From positions 1 through 64,000 of the forward strand of contig NZ_WFLI01000026.1 in NCBI RefSeq assembly GCF_009208555.1: DNA of 64,000 nt. The letters are read 5' to 3'. Of the stretch, positions 42,467 to 54,383 are shown piece by piece (position 1 is the stretch's first letter; each line of letters starts with the position of its first letter). The notes under the pieces were generated by a model that searched no databases, was not told where the DNA came from, and saw only the letters and a list, made by a program, of their open reading frames with translations. Position numbers and translations under genes: made by a program. This stretch comes from Janthinobacterium violaceinigrum. GTDB taxonomy: Bacteria > Pseudomonadota > Gammaproteobacteria > Burkholderiales > Burkholderiaceae_D.

Positions 42467-43810
42467 ATGAAATACGCATCTGCTCACGAGTATGTCCAGC
42501 ATGTCGTCGCACGCAATCCAGGTCAACCCGAGTTTCTGCAAGCCGTCACCGAAGTCATGGAGAGCTTGTGGCCGTTCCTGGAACAGCACCCGAAATACGC
42601 GGAACAAGGCTTGCTGGAACGCTTGATCGAGCCAGAGCGCGTGGTGATGTTCCGCGTGTCGTGGGTCGATGACCATGGGCAAGTACAAGTGAACCGCGGC
42701 TACCGCATCCAGCACAGCATGGCCATCGGGCCGTACAAGGGCGGCATCCGCTTCCACCCGTCCGTGACCTTGTCCGTGCTGAAATTCCTCGCCTTCGAAC
42801 AGACATTCAAGAATGCGCTGACGACCTTGCCCATGGGCGGCGGCAAGGGCGGCGCCGATTTCGATCCGAAGGGCAAGAGCCCGGGCGAAGTGATGCGTTT
42901 CTGCCAGGCCTTCGTGAGCGAACTGTTCCGTCATGTGGGTTCGGACACGGACGTGCCGGCCGGCGATATCGGCGTGGGCGGGCGCGAAGTGGGCTACATG
43001 GCCGGCATGATGAAAAAACTCAGCAACCGCGCCGACTGTGTCTTCACGGGCAAGGGCGCCAGCTTCGGCGGCTCGCTGATGCGTCCGGAAGCGACGGGCT
43101 ACGGCACTGTGTATTTTGCCGAAGAAATGCTGAAAACGCGGGGCCGTTCGTTCGAAGGCATGCGCGTGTCCATTTCCGGCTCGGGCAACGTGGCGCAGTA
43201 CGCGGTGGAAAAAGCCATGGCCATGGGCGCCAAAGTCATCACCGTCTCCGATTCCAGCGGCACCATCATCGACGAAGAGGGCTTTACGCCGGACAAGCTG
43301 GCCATCTTGATGGAGATCAAGAACCATCTGTATGGCAGGGTCAGCGACTACGCGGAACGCACGGGCGTGCGCTTCGCGGCGGGCGCCTCGCCATGGCATG
43401 TGCCCGTCGATATCGCCCTGCCCTGCGCCACGCAAAACGAACTGGACATCGACGATGCGCGCACCCTGATTGCCAATGGCGTGCAGTGCGTGGCCGAAGG
43501 CGCCAACATGCCCACCACCATCGAGGCGGCAAAGGCGTTCGAGGCGGCCGGTGTGCTGTATGCGCCGGGCAAGGCCAGCAATGCGGGCGGTGTGGCGACA
43601 TCCGGCCTGGAAATGAGCCAGAACGCGGCCCGCATGTCGTGGCCCCGCGAAGAAGTCGATGCGCGTTTGCTGCAGATCATGCAAGGCATCCACGCCGCAT
43701 GCAAGCAATACGGCACGCGCGCCGATGGTTCCGTCAGCTATGTGGATGGCGCCAATATCGCCGGCTTCGTGAAAGTGGCCGATGCGATGCTGGCGCAAGG
43801 GGTGATTTAA
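42467..43810 (+). CDS. gdhA: NADP-type glutamate dehydrogenase
   Basis: 447 residues, exactly the length of E. coli GdhA. It aminates 2-oxoglutarate to glutamate. Present: the substrate motif GPYKGGIRFHPSV, catalytic Lys in LPMGGGKGGADFDPKG, the PAGDIGVGGRE segment, and the Rossmann GSGNVAQYAVEKAM. Start at 42467 gives the family N-terminus (MKYASAHEYVQ); the ORF runs open 14 codons further upstream. Directly followed by a palindromic repeat. Confidence 0.97.
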   Translation: MKYASAHEYVQHVVARNPGQPEFLQAVTEVMESLWPFLEQHPKYAEQGLLERLIEPERVVMFRVSWVDDHGQVQVNRGYRIQHSMAIGPYKGGIRFHPSVTLSVLKFLAFEQTFKNALTTLPMGGGKGGADFDPKGKSPGEVMRFCQAFVSELFRHVGSDTDVPAGDIGVGGREVGYMAGMMKKLSNRADCVFTGKGASFGGSLMRPEATGYGTVYFAEEMLKTRGRSFEGMRVSISGSGNVAQYAVEKAMAMGAKVITVSDSSGTIIDEEGFTPDKLAILMEIKNHLYGRVSDYAERTGVRFAAGASPWHVPVDIALPCATQNELDIDDARTLIANGVQCVAEGANMPTTIEAAKAFEAAGVLYAPGKASNAGGVATSGLEMSQNAARMSWPREEVDARLLQIMQGIHAACKQYGTRADGSVSYVDGANIAGFVKVADAMLAQGVI

Positions 43811-43824
43811 CCCAATGACAAAAT

Positions 43825-43855
43825 CTGGGGTCGGACCCTCAGGGTCCGACCCCAG
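43825..43855. repeat. GGGGTCGGACCC-type palindrome
   Basis: CTGGGGTCGGACCCT (43825-43839), one central base, then its exact reverse complement (43841-43855): 15-bp arms. Located 15 bases after gdhA and convergent with the flavin-reductase gene. Same family as 28651-28716. Confidence 0.8.
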
Positions 43856-43870
43856 CCCTTGCGTTTGGGG

Positions 43871-44428
43871 TTAACGCATTTCCGGTTTCATCAAACTCTT
43901 GCGGCTGATGGTGCGGCCCGACACCATGAACTCGCCGTTGCCCCGGTAGTGCAGGGTTTCGGGCAGCTTGGGCGAAGTGGCCACGTGGGCTTTCACGCAC
44001 TCGAAAATGAAAAAGCCCCCTTTCGGATTGCCCGCCACCTGGGCCAGCTTGCATTCGAAGTTGGCATAGCACTCGGCAATCAGAGGCGCGCCCACCTGCT
44101 CGGCCGGCTGCGCCGTCAAGCCGAAGGCGGCGAACTTGTCCGTGTCTTCGCCGCTGCAGTTGCCGATGGCGACCACCTGGTCGACCATGTCGGCCGTGGG
44201 CAGGTTGATCACGCACTCCATGCTGCGCTTGATCATTTCATAGCTGTGGTTCGCGTCGGAAATGAAGCAGCCCAGCAACGATGGCGTAAATTCCATCAGC
44301 ATGTGCCAGGCCATGGTCATGACGTCGCTCTCGCCCTTCCAGGTGGAACTGACCAGCACCACCGGCCCCGGTTCGAGGAAGCGGCGGATATCGGCGACGG
44401 GATAGTCTTCTTTGTGGTAATTTTTCAT
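43871..44428 (-). CDS. Flavin reductase-like protein (FMN-binding split barrel)
   Basis: 185 residues. Split-barrel flavin reductase family: PVVLVSSTWKGESDVMTMAW, PSLLGCFISDANHSYEMIKRS, CVINLPTADMV. These proteins bind FMN and reduce it with NAD(P)H or serve as flavoredoxins. No partner oxygenase is adjacent, so the cognate system is unknown. Convergent with gdhA. Confidence 0.9.
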   Translation of the reverse strand: MKNYHKEDYPVADIRRFLEPGPVVLVSSTWKGESDVMTMAWHMLMEFTPSLLGCFISDANHSYEMIKRSMECVINLPTADMVDQVVAIGNCSGEDTDKFAAFGLTAQPAEQVGAPLIAECYANFECKLAQVAGNPKGGFFIFECVKAHVATSPKLPETLHYRGNGEFMVSGRTISRKSLMKPEMR

Positions 44429-44607
44429 GCAGTCTCCAGGACGCGGTACGCCATAGCATAGCCGAACGGCAGCTTGCCGGGCGCGCGCCTGGCCGGCAGC
44501 GGCGCTGTCTCATCGATGCCGCGATTTGTGCAGTGCATCGCAACTTTCTCCCTTTTGCGAGAGCTTCCGCCCTAGAATACACTGATCAACTATTCAAGGA
44601 AACCGCC

Positions 44608-45237
44608 ATGCGTCATCTGTTTCAGTTGTCCATCCTGTCCCTTGCCTGCCTCGCGAGCGTCGCGCATGCCGACGAGCAGGCGCGCACGGTGGGCGCCTTC
44701 AACGCCATCGACATCCGCGGCCCCATCAACATCGAAATCGAGTCGGGCAAAGAGCAGACCCTGCTGCTGCGCGGCGACCAGAAATTCCTCAGCGGCGTGA
44801 TCACGGAAGTGGTCGACGGCGAGCTGAAAATTTCCATGAAGGACAAGGACATCAAGAAAACGGATGGCGATCCGCGGATCATCATCACCATGCCCACCTT
44901 GCGCAAGCTGATCGCGGAAGGCGCGGGCGAAAAGATCCTGACCAAGCTCAATGGCCCGCGGGTCGACATCAGCTACAAGGGCGCGGGACGCCTGGCCGCC
45001 GATGGCCAGGTCGACTGGCTGCGCCTGAAAGCGCAAGGCGTGGGCGAAGTCGATACGAAAGCCTTGCTGGCGAAAAACGTCGACGTCAATTTCGACGGCA
45101 TCGGCTCCGTCAAGGTGTACTCCTCGGGCGAGCTGAACGCCGTGGTGCGCGGCATGGGCGAACTGACCTATTACGGCAAGCCGAAGATCGTGCACAAGTC
45201 GATCGCCGGCATCGGCAGCGTCAACGCCGCCAAATAA
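44608..45237 (+). CDS. DUF2807 (head GIN domain) secreted protein
   Basis: 209 residues: signal peptide (ASVAHA-DEQ), then the beta-helical DUF2807 repeat: FNAIDIRGPINIEIESGKEQTL, ELKISMKDKD, RLAADGQVDWLRLKAQG, ELNAVVRGMGELTYYG. The repeated V.I.G.G.V pattern is typical of the head GIN domain. Periplasmic, function unknown. Shine-Dalgarno AAGGAAA. TAGAAT -10 candidate at about 44573. Followed 43 bases later by an enoyl-CoA hydratase gene. Confidence 0.88.
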   Translation: MRHLFQLSILSLACLASVAHADEQARTVGAFNAIDIRGPINIEIESGKEQTLLLRGDQKFLSGVITEVVDGELKISMKDKDIKKTDGDPRIIITMPTLRKLIAEGAGEKILTKLNGPRVDISYKGAGRLAADGQVDWLRLKAQGVGEVDTKALLAKNVDVNFDGIGSVKVYSSGELNAVVRGMGELTYYGKPKIVHKSIAGIGSVNAAK

Positions 45238-45280
45238 GCGTTGCTGACAAAAACAAGGCCATCAGGCCGCTGGAGACCGC

Positions 45281-46078
45281 ATGACCGCAACACATGACAC
45301 CGCAGCGCCGCTGGTGCTGCGCGAGGACGAGGGTGGCCTGGTCACCCTGAGGCTGAACCGTCCCCTGCAATTCAATGCCCTGTCGGAAGCCATGCTGGCG
45401 GCGCTGCAGGCTGAACTCGACCTCATCGCCGGGCAGCCGCACGTGCGCTGCGTGGTGCTGGCCGCCGAGGGCAAGGCCTTTTGCGCGGGCCACGACTTGC
45501 GCCAGATGCAGGCCACGCGCCAGCTTGCGTATTATCAAACCCTGTTTGCGCAATGTTCGCGCGTGATGCAAGCCATTCAAACCCTGCCCGTGCCCGTGAT
45601 TGCCCGCGTACACGGCATCGCCACGGCGGCCGGCTGCCAACTGGTCGCCAGCTGCGACCTGGCCGTGGCGGGCGCGTCGGCACGCTTTGCCGTGTCCGGC
45701 ATCAACGTGGGCCTGTTCTGCGCCACGCCGTCCGTGGCCCTCTCGCGCAATGTATCGACCAAGCGGGCCTTCGACATGCTGGTGACGGGCCGCTTCATCG
45801 ATGCCGACACGGCCGCCGACTGGGGCTTGATCAATGAAACGGTGGCCGACGCGGCACTCGACGACGCCGTGGCGCGCCTGGCGCAGCAGATCATGGCGAA
45901 AAGCCCCACGGCCATCCGCTACGGCAAGCAGATGTTTTACAAACAGCGCCAGCTGCCGCTGGACGACGCGTATGCGTATGCGGGCGACGTGATGGCGCGC
46001 AACATGATGGAAGAGGATGCGGACGAAGGCGTCACCGCCTTCCTAGAGAAGCGGCCGCCCAGCTGGGCGCGGCCTTGA
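45281..46078 (+). CDS. Enoyl-CoA hydratase/isomerase (ECHDC3-like)
   Basis: 265 residues, crotonase fold. LVTLRLNRPLQFNALSEAML start, AFCAGHDLRQM oxyanion loop (about 66-76), VHGIATAAGCQLVASCDLAVA, and FAVSGINVGLFCATPSVALSRNV. The positions of the catalytic glutamates in GCELA and QPEI carry other residues (GCQLV and SGINV), so the activity is unlikely to be standard hydration; ECHDC3-like and related branches show the same. Not obviously in an operon with other beta-oxidation genes. Confidence 0.88.
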   Translation: MTATHDTAAPLVLREDEGGLVTLRLNRPLQFNALSEAMLAALQAELDLIAGQPHVRCVVLAAEGKAFCAGHDLRQMQATRQLAYYQTLFAQCSRVMQAIQTLPVPVIARVHGIATAAGCQLVASCDLAVAGASARFAVSGINVGLFCATPSVALSRNVSTKRAFDMLVTGRFIDADTAADWGLINETVADAALDDAVARLAQQIMAKSPTAIRYGKQMFYKQRQLPLDDAYAYAGDVMARNMMEEDADEGVTAFLEKRPPSWARP

Positions 46079-46127
46079 GCACCTGACCGAACCTACTGCG
46101 CGTCGGTATAGGCGGCCTGCGATGCTC

Positions 46128-46145
46128 ACTGTACTTCAGTACAGT
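46128..46145. repeat. Short palindrome ACTGTACT-tc-AGTACAGT
   Basis: Perfect 8-bp arms in the 133-bp gap between the enoyl-CoA hydratase gene and the last AIM24 gene (convergent). The surrounding bases (CGTCGGTATAGGCGGCCTGC and CTCTCCCTTCCGCTCGCTAC) look like a compact intergenic repeat but no second copy is in the window. Confidence 0.5.
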
Positions 46146-46211
46146 TGCGCCTCTCGGCCACCTCTCCCTTCCGCTCGCTACGGCTCTGTCAGGTACTCTT
46201 GAATGAGTAAG

Positions 46212-46949
46212 CTAACGAGTATCCTTCATCTGCTGCTGGACAGAAAGACTCAAGGTACCCAGGTCTTCCTTGCCCAGCAGGGGCAATTGCGCCAGCAGCT
46301 GGGCCAGGGCGGAGCTGCCCGTCACGTCCAGCTCGGACGACTGCACCAGCACCGTGCCGGCGCCCGTGAAATCGATCTGCTTTTCCTCGCCAGACAAACT
46401 GAAACCCGTGAGCGCGCCGGCGGCCGAGGCCCAGCCCTGCACGTGGGCATAGTCGTAGTGGTAGGACGGGCTGGGGCAGTCGGCCCAGCCCAGCACGGCC
46501 TGCTCGTCCACGCGGCACGGCAATTCGAGGAAATGCACGGGGCCGTTCGACGAGGCGATCACTTTACCCGTGCCTATCATGGTCAGATAGCCGGGCAGGG
46601 TCGATTCCTGGCAAATCACGTCCTTGGTAAAACCCAGCAGATTCTTCGCGCGGATGGTCATGTTGGCGTTGTCCAGGTCGTAGCACGCCAGGTCGTTGCC
46701 ATTGTCGCCCAGGATCAATTGCCCCTGCCCTTGCGCCACGACAAAGTGGTGCACATACTTGGGGGCATTGAAGGCATTGCGCACGATCAGGTCGAGCACG
46801 CTGCTGCCCATGGCTTCGAAGCGCAGCTCGCCATAGAAGGCGATCATCTTGCCCTTGCGAATGAAGATCTGTTCCTTGACGTCGATGACATACGAAAAAC
46901 GGTTCAGGTTATCGTTCTTCGGCAAGGTATCGGGGGTGTAAATCGTCAT
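46212..46949 (-). CDS. AIM24 family protein, divergent paralogue (third gene)
   Basis: 245 residues. AIM24 beta-sandwich/trimer family: FIRKGKMIAFYGELRFE, VAQGQGQLILGDNG, KVIASSNGPVHFLELP, FTGAGTVLVQSSE, ending in a polar tail. It is the longest and most different of the three in this operon. It starts 3 bases after the stop of the second gene. The family is found in bacteria and mitochondria (yeast Aim24 helps maintain MICOS); bacterial function is unknown. Confidence 0.85.
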   Translation of the reverse strand: MTIYTPDTLPKNDNLNRFSYVIDVKEQIFIRKGKMIAFYGELRFEAMGSSVLDLIVRNAFNAPKYVHHFVVAQGQGQLILGDNGNDLACYDLDNANMTIRAKNLLGFTKDVICQESTLPGYLTMIGTGKVIASSNGPVHFLELPCRVDEQAVLGWADCPSPSYHYDYAHVQGWASAAGALTGFSLSGEEKQIDFTGAGTVLVQSSELDVTGSSALAQLLAQLPLLGKEDLGTLSLSVQQQMKDTR

Positions 46950-46952
46950 GGC

Positions 46953-47594
46953 TTACCTTTCGCTCGCTTGGATGTAGACCGTGCCCTGGCCCGTAAACTT
47001 CACCTGGTAGGACTCGCCCGATGCCTGGCCGACGAAGGTTTTCCAGTTCAGGTCCGTGACGATGGTCGAGCTCAATTGCCCCGTGTGGCCGATATACGCT
47101 TGCGGGTCCACGAACACGGGCACGTCCGGCGTGACGGGCAAGCCGATGGCGTTGCCGTCGGACAGGATTGCCACTTCGCCCGTGCCTTGCAAGGTGGTGG
47201 TAAACAAGCCCTGCCCCGAGGCCATGCCGCGCACCACGCCCTGCACGCCGCCCTGGTTACCGAGGAACATGGTGCCGGCCGTCAGGCGCGCATCGAAGGC
47301 CAGCAGGGAATCGCTTTCCACATAGAACGTTTCGCCGCGCACGGGGACGATGGTGACGAACAGGCCGCCCTGCGCGTAAAACACGCTGCCCGTGCCGCGC
47401 GCCGACATCAGGGCATAGCCCTCGTTCGTGACGGCGCGCATGGCCAGGCTTTGCACGCCCTGGCCGGCCAGGAAGGAGCGGCTGAACGCCACGTCGCCCT
47501 GGTAGGACACCATGGCGCCCTTGCGCGCGAAAACTTCTTCATTGCCGAGTTTAACCTCGAGCATCTTTTCATTGATCTGCTGATAGACAGGCAT
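46953..47594 (-). CDS. AIM24 family protein, second gene
   Basis: 213 residues. Motifs: EVFARKGAMVSYQGDVAFSR, GQGLFTTTLQGTGEVAILSDGN, GLPVTPDVPVFVDPQAYIG, WKTFVGQASGESYQVKFTG and GTVYIQASER. Close in sequence to the first gene, e.g. GQ-SGESYQ-KFTGQG-V-IQ. Part of a three-gene operon, gaps of 17 and 3 bases. Probably forms a trimer as in AIM24 structures; heterotrimer with its neighbours is an inference. Confidence 0.88.
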   Translation of the reverse strand: MPVYQQINEKMLEVKLGNEEVFARKGAMVSYQGDVAFSRSFLAGQGVQSLAMRAVTNEGYALMSARGTGSVFYAQGGLFVTIVPVRGETFYVESDSLLAFDARLTAGTMFLGNQGGVQGVVRGMASGQGLFTTTLQGTGEVAILSDGNAIGLPVTPDVPVFVDPQAYIGHTGQLSSTIVTDLNWKTFVGQASGESYQVKFTGQGTVYIQASER

Positions 47595-47611
47595 CGCGGG
47601 TCCTCGCTGAC

Positions 47612-48229
47612 TTAACGTTCGGCGGGCTGGATGAACACCACGCCCTGGCCTGTGAATTTATGCTGGTACGATTCGCCCGAGCTCTGGCCGATCATGGTGC
47701 GCCAGTTGACGTCGAAGACGAATTCCTGGCGGATATCGCCCTTGAAGCCGACGAAGGCGTCCGGGTCCACGCGCAGCGGGTGCGCCGGCGTCACTTCCAG
47801 CATGATGAGGTTGCCGCGCGAAATGACGGCCAGGTTGCCGTGGCCTTCGACGGTGGTGGAAAACAGGCCCTGGCCCGAACTGGCGCCGCGCAAGCCGGCA
47901 AAGCTCGTGCCCGTCTTCAGGCTCGTGTCGTAGGCCAGCAGGCTGCTGCTTTCGATGGTCAGCTTTTCGCCCGTCAACGGGATAACGGTGATCTCGGCCG
48001 CATTCTGCGCGAAAAACACGGTGCCCGTGCCGGCGGCCTGCATCACCTGCATGCCTTCGTTCGTCACCTTGCGCTTGAGCGCGCCGAAGATCCCCTCGCC
48101 GCCGAGCAGGGATTTTTCAAATTTGATGCTGCCCGTATAGGCGACCATGGCGCCGGCAATGGCCAGCACTTTTTCATCCTGCAGGCGCACTTCCAGCAGG
48201 CGGTCGGTATTGGTGCGGAAACTGGTCAC
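47612..48229 (-). CDS. AIM24 family protein, first gene
   Basis: 205 residues. Motifs: KVLAIAGAMVAYTGSIKFEK, GLFSTTVEGHGNLAVISRGN, LEVTPAHPLRVDPDAF, GQSSGESYQHKFTGQGVVF. GTG at 48229 is chosen because GGGGAG lies six bases before it; an ATG at 48265 (217 residues) has no Shine-Dalgarno. First gene of the AIM24 operon, transcribed away from the subtilase terminator. Confidence 0.88.
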   Translation of the reverse strand: MTSFRTNTDRLLEVRLQDEKVLAIAGAMVAYTGSIKFEKSLLGGEGIFGALKRKVTNEGMQVMQAAGTGTVFFAQNAAEITVIPLTGEKLTIESSSLLAYDTSLKTGTSFAGLRGASSGQGLFSTTVEGHGNLAVISRGNLIMLEVTPAHPLRVDPDAFVGFKGDIRQEFVFDVNWRTMIGQSSGESYQHKFTGQGVVFIQPAER

Positions 48230-48336
48230 GCGCGACTCCCCAAGAATGCCAGGGCACAAAGCCATGGCTGTTCGACAAGATACCGGGGCGATGTGCGCCG
48301 CGCAAGCGCTATTCCTCCCGAACGGGGGGTGTCAAA

Positions 48337-48365
48337 TAAAAAAGGCGTGCCCGGAGGCACGCCTT
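48337..48365 (-). terminator. Rho-independent terminator of the subtilase gene
   Basis: Minus strand: AAGGCGTGC, 6-base loop, GCACGCCTT, then TTTTT. Placed 20 bases past the subtilase stop and upstream of the AIM24 operon. Confidence 0.9.
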
Positions 48366-48385
48366 GCGCTCACACCTGCAGCGGA

Positions 48386-51550
<3,165 letters not shown>

Positions 51551-51551
51551 C

Positions 51552-52367
51552 TTACGCTCCTTGCACGGTGGAGGCGGCGAACTTGCCGGTGCGGCGGCGC
51601 GACAGCATGCCGATGGCGCCCAGGCCGGCCAGCATCAGCATGTAGGTCGACGGTTCCGGCACGGCGCTGATGTTGATATTGTCGAGCGCGAACTGGCCCT
51701 GGTTGAAGGCGGGGAAATCGAGGGAATTGCTGCACGCGCCCGTATCGTTGAAGATGCACGCATTGAAGGTCAGGCCCGTAAACGCATAGTTGCTGAAGCC
51801 CGCCAGCAGCGAAGCGCTCTGGAAATGGTAATTGCCGTCGCTGCCCTGGCCCGGAAACGCCAGCGAGGTGCTGATCACCTGGCCGTCGCTCAAGGTGCCG
51901 TTCAGCTGCAGCTGGCCCCAATTCTGGTTGGGCAAGCCGGACACGGGGGCGATGAAGGAATAATCGAAGCCGGCCAGGGTGAATGCCTGGCGGTCGGCGC
52001 GCGAGAAATTCACGCCGCCATCGTTGAGAATGGCCAGGTAATTGCCGGTGGCGCCCTGCGGGCAGGCGGCGATATCGCACGACGAGCCCACGCGGCCATT
52101 GAGGATGGCGCCCACGCCGCTGACGCCGCCGCCGGCCGCCGTGGTCGGATCGGCCAGGAACAGCAGGTTGTAGCTCGCCGTATTGAGCGTCTGGCCGCTT
52201 TCAAAGACATCGGGGCGCAAGTTGTCGAAAGTCAGGACACCAGCCATGGCCGGCGCCGAGGCCAGCACGGACAAGCCGGCCAGCGCGGCAAGGACGGTGG
52301 CGCGACCGCGGATAGCGGACGGATTGACGGTGGCGGGCGATACCCGCGCATGTGATAAACGATTCAT
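51552..52367 (-). CDS. PEP-CTERM sorted extracellular protein
   Basis: 271 residues. Long signal peptide with hydrophobic core (ATVLAALAGLSVLASAPAMA), mature beta-rich region (VLTFDNLRPDVFESGQTLN ...), and at the C-terminus a PEP-CTERM tag: VPEPSTYMLML, a hydrophobic helix, and RRR. Exosortase (not in the window) would process it for surface or exopolysaccharide association. Four Cys (CDIAAC, ACIF, ACSN) may form disulfides. ATG at 52367 follows AAGGG. First gene of an operon with the subtilase. Confidence 0.9.
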   Translation of the reverse strand: MNRLSHARVSPATVNPSAIRGRATVLAALAGLSVLASAPAMAGVLTFDNLRPDVFESGQTLNTASYNLLFLADPTTAAGGGVSGVGAILNGRVGSSCDIAACPQGATGNYLAILNDGGVNFSRADRQAFTLAGFDYSFIAPVSGLPNQNWGQLQLNGTLSDGQVISTSLAFPGQGSDGNYHFQSASLLAGFSNYAFTGLTFNACIFNDTGACSNSLDFPAFNQGQFALDNINISAVPEPSTYMLMLAGLGAIGMLSRRRTGKFAASTVQGA

Positions 52368-52805
52368 TCTATTCCCTTGATTGTTGTGGATAGATAGGTC
52401 GGCAGGTCTGACGCCCGCTTTCAGCTTTTTCACAAAAGTGTCAACAAATATAGCAAATCGCATAAAACAAATATCATATTTTTAATATCATTTATTTATT
52501 TTTTATCTAGGTCCGCGAAACTTTGTTTTGTTTTATCTATGAAAGCTTGAGCAATCTCAACGTTACATCTGAACAACAATCCATCGCACTGCAGACGTGC
52601 GCGCCAGCGTGCGGGCGCAACTTCGGATAAGCTCGAAAACCGCGCCTGCCGCGCCCTCCTCTCCGTCACATCGCGGTACACCTGTTCCATCCTGGAACAC
52701 TTGCCCGTCCCCCTGCGCAACGCATGACGCGTCCCGTCGCGCCACTGCGCCGATGGCATGAAGCTTGCACAACCAGAAGATCGACCATGCCCGGGGAGCA
52801 GCACC
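52368..52805. promoter_or_regulatory. AT-rich intergenic region between divergent genes
   Basis: 438 bases without a coding frame I can support. The stretch 52440-52560 is strikingly AT-rich (ATATCAT and TTATTTATT repeats) in a GC-rich genome, likely holding promoters for both the PEP-CTERM operon (left) and the histidine-kinase gene (right). A perfect 5-bp inverted repeat, TTGAG-caat-CTCAA, lies at 52547-52560. Clean -35/-10 hexamers are not evident. Confidence 0.5.
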
Positions 52806-53714
52806 ATGCAACACGACCAACTGGCCGCCAGCGGCCGCACAGGCACGCGCCCGGTCCGGCGCAACATCATGTGCTGCGCCCTGGCGCTGGCTTTTTTCCT
52901 GCTGGCCGCCAGGCTGGACCTGGCCGAACGGCTGACGCAGGCATTCGCGCGGCAGGAACACTTGCAGCTCGATGAACTGGTCCTGAGCCTGCTGGTGCTG
53001 GTACTGGCGCTGGCCGGCCTTGCCGTGCGGCGGGAACGCCAGGTGGCGTTGCTGCTGGCGCAGAACCGCGCCCTGACGCAGCGCCTGCTGCGCGCGCAGG
53101 AAGAGGAGCGCTGCGCGCTGGCGCGCGAACTGCACGATGAAGTGGGACAGGATTGCACGGCCATCCGCGCGGCCGCCAGCTACATCCTGCGCGCCGGCGC
53201 AAGCGACCAGGCAAACGTGCAGGCGTGCGCCGCCAGCATCGCCCGCTCCTCGGAAGCGCTGCATGCGATGGTGCGCACCATGCTGCGCCGGCTGCGCCCG
53301 CCCGTGCTCGACAGCCTGGGCCTGGAAGCGGCCCTGCAGGCGCTGTGCGACAGCTGGGCGCAGCAGCACGGCATCGCCTGCCATTTCACACCGCACGCCA
53401 TCCCCATCGGCCTCGACGACAGCACCGCCACCGCCATCTACCGCCTGGTGCAGGAAGGCTTGACGAACGTGGCGCGCCACGCGGGGGCCGACCGTGCCAC
53501 GGTGGAATTGCGCGCCGATGCGCACGGCTTGCTGCACCTGGCCATCGAAGACAATGGCCAGGGTTTGCGCCAGGACGCGCAGCAGGAATCCGGTTTCGGC
53601 ATGCTGGGCATGCGCGAGCGCGTGGCGGGCTTGCGCGGCCATATCCGCTGGATCAGCGCGCTGGACAACGGCTTGCGCATCGAAGTGGCCCTGGCCGCCC
53701 GGTGCGCGGCATGA
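52806..53714 (+). CDS. NarX-type sensor histidine kinase (HisKA_3)
   Basis: 302 residues. Two hydrophobic segments (about 21-36 and 58-73) enclose a very short periplasmic stretch, then the HisKA_3 dimerisation box EEERCALARELHDEVGQDCTA with phospho-His110, and an HATPase_c domain with N-box RLVQEGLTNVARHAG, G1 IEDNGQGL and G2 GFGMLGMRERV. There is little sensory domain, so it may sense the membrane or work through a partner. Stop overlaps the start of the response regulator by four bases (ATGA). Start at 52806 has GGGGAGCAGC before it. Confidence 0.93.
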   Translation: MQHDQLAASGRTGTRPVRRNIMCCALALAFFLLAARLDLAERLTQAFARQEHLQLDELVLSLLVLVLALAGLAVRRERQVALLLAQNRALTQRLLRAQEEERCALARELHDEVGQDCTAIRAAASYILRAGASDQANVQACAASIARSSEALHAMVRTMLRRLRPPVLDSLGLEAALQALCDSWAQQHGIACHFTPHAIPIGLDDSTATAIYRLVQEGLTNVARHAGADRATVELRADAHGLLHLAIEDNGQGLRQDAQQESGFGMLGMRERVAGLRGHIRWISALDNGLRIEVALAARCAA

Positions 53715-54379
53715 GCGCCATGAACGGCAACATGCGGCCGATCCGCGTGATGCTGGTGGACGACCATCCCGTGGTGCGCACGGGCTACCGCCGCCTGCTG
53801 GAACAGGGCGGCGACATCGCCGTCGTGGCCGAGGCGGGCAATGGCGAAACGGCGTATGGCTTGTACCAGGAGCAGGCGCCCGACGTCTGCGTGACGGATT
53901 TGTCCATGCCCGGCATCGGCGGCCTGGAATTGCTGCGCAAGCTGCTCGCGCGCGATGCGGCTGCCCGCGTGCTGGTATTCAGCATGCACGACACGCCGCA
54001 GCTGATCGCGCGCGCGTTTGACGGCGGCGCCTGCGGCTTCGTCAGCAAGCAAGCCGACCCGGAACACCTGGTCGACGCCGTGCGCGCCGCCCACGCGGGC
54101 CGGCGCTACCTGGACCCGCACAGCGCGCCCGGCGTGCTGCAGGGCGCAGCCAGCGCGGAAGCGCAGCGCTTGAGCAGCCTGAGCCAGCGTGAATTCGAAA
54201 TCTTCCGCCTGCTGGCCGAAGGCCGCAGCGCCGCCGACTGCGCCCGCCTGCTGCACGTGAGCAGCAAGACGGTGGCCAACCACCAGACCTGCATCAAGGA
54301 AAAGCTCGACGTGCCCGGCCCCGCCGCCCTCGTCCACCTGGCGCTGCGCAACAGCATCATCGAGCAGCGCCAGCCCTGA
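53711..54379 (+). CDS. LuxR-type (NarL/FixJ) response regulator
   Basis: 222 residues. Receiver domain with acidic pocket VMLVDDHPVV and phospho-acceptor Asp63 in VTDLSMPGIGG, Thr/Ser in VFSMHD and Lys in GFVSKQ. C-terminal GerE/LuxR HTH: LSQREFEIFRLLAEGRSAADCARLLHVSSKTVANH. Translationally coupled to the kinase. The targets are unknown; the divergent PEP-CTERM/subtilase operon and the adjacent TonB receptor are the nearest candidates. Confidence 0.95.
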   Translation: MSAMNGNMRPIRVMLVDDHPVVRTGYRRLLEQGGDIAVVAEAGNGETAYGLYQEQAPDVCVTDLSMPGIGGLELLRKLLARDAAARVLVFSMHDTPQLIARAFDGGACGFVSKQADPEHLVDAVRAAHAGRRYLDPHSAPGVLQGAASAEAQRLSSLSQREFEIFRLLAEGRSAADCARLLHVSSKTVANHQTCIKEKLDVPGPAALVHLALRNSIIEQRQP

Positions 54380-54383
54380 CCCG

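Noticed and set aside
46212..48229. Tellurium-resistance (ter) locus
   Set aside because: The AIM24 genes could hint at it, but no TerD, TerC or TerB protein is present, so no such claim is made.
52563..53642. Minus-strand frame opposite the histidine kinase
   Set aside because: No domain pattern; the kinase H-box and ATP-binding boxes are on the plus strand.
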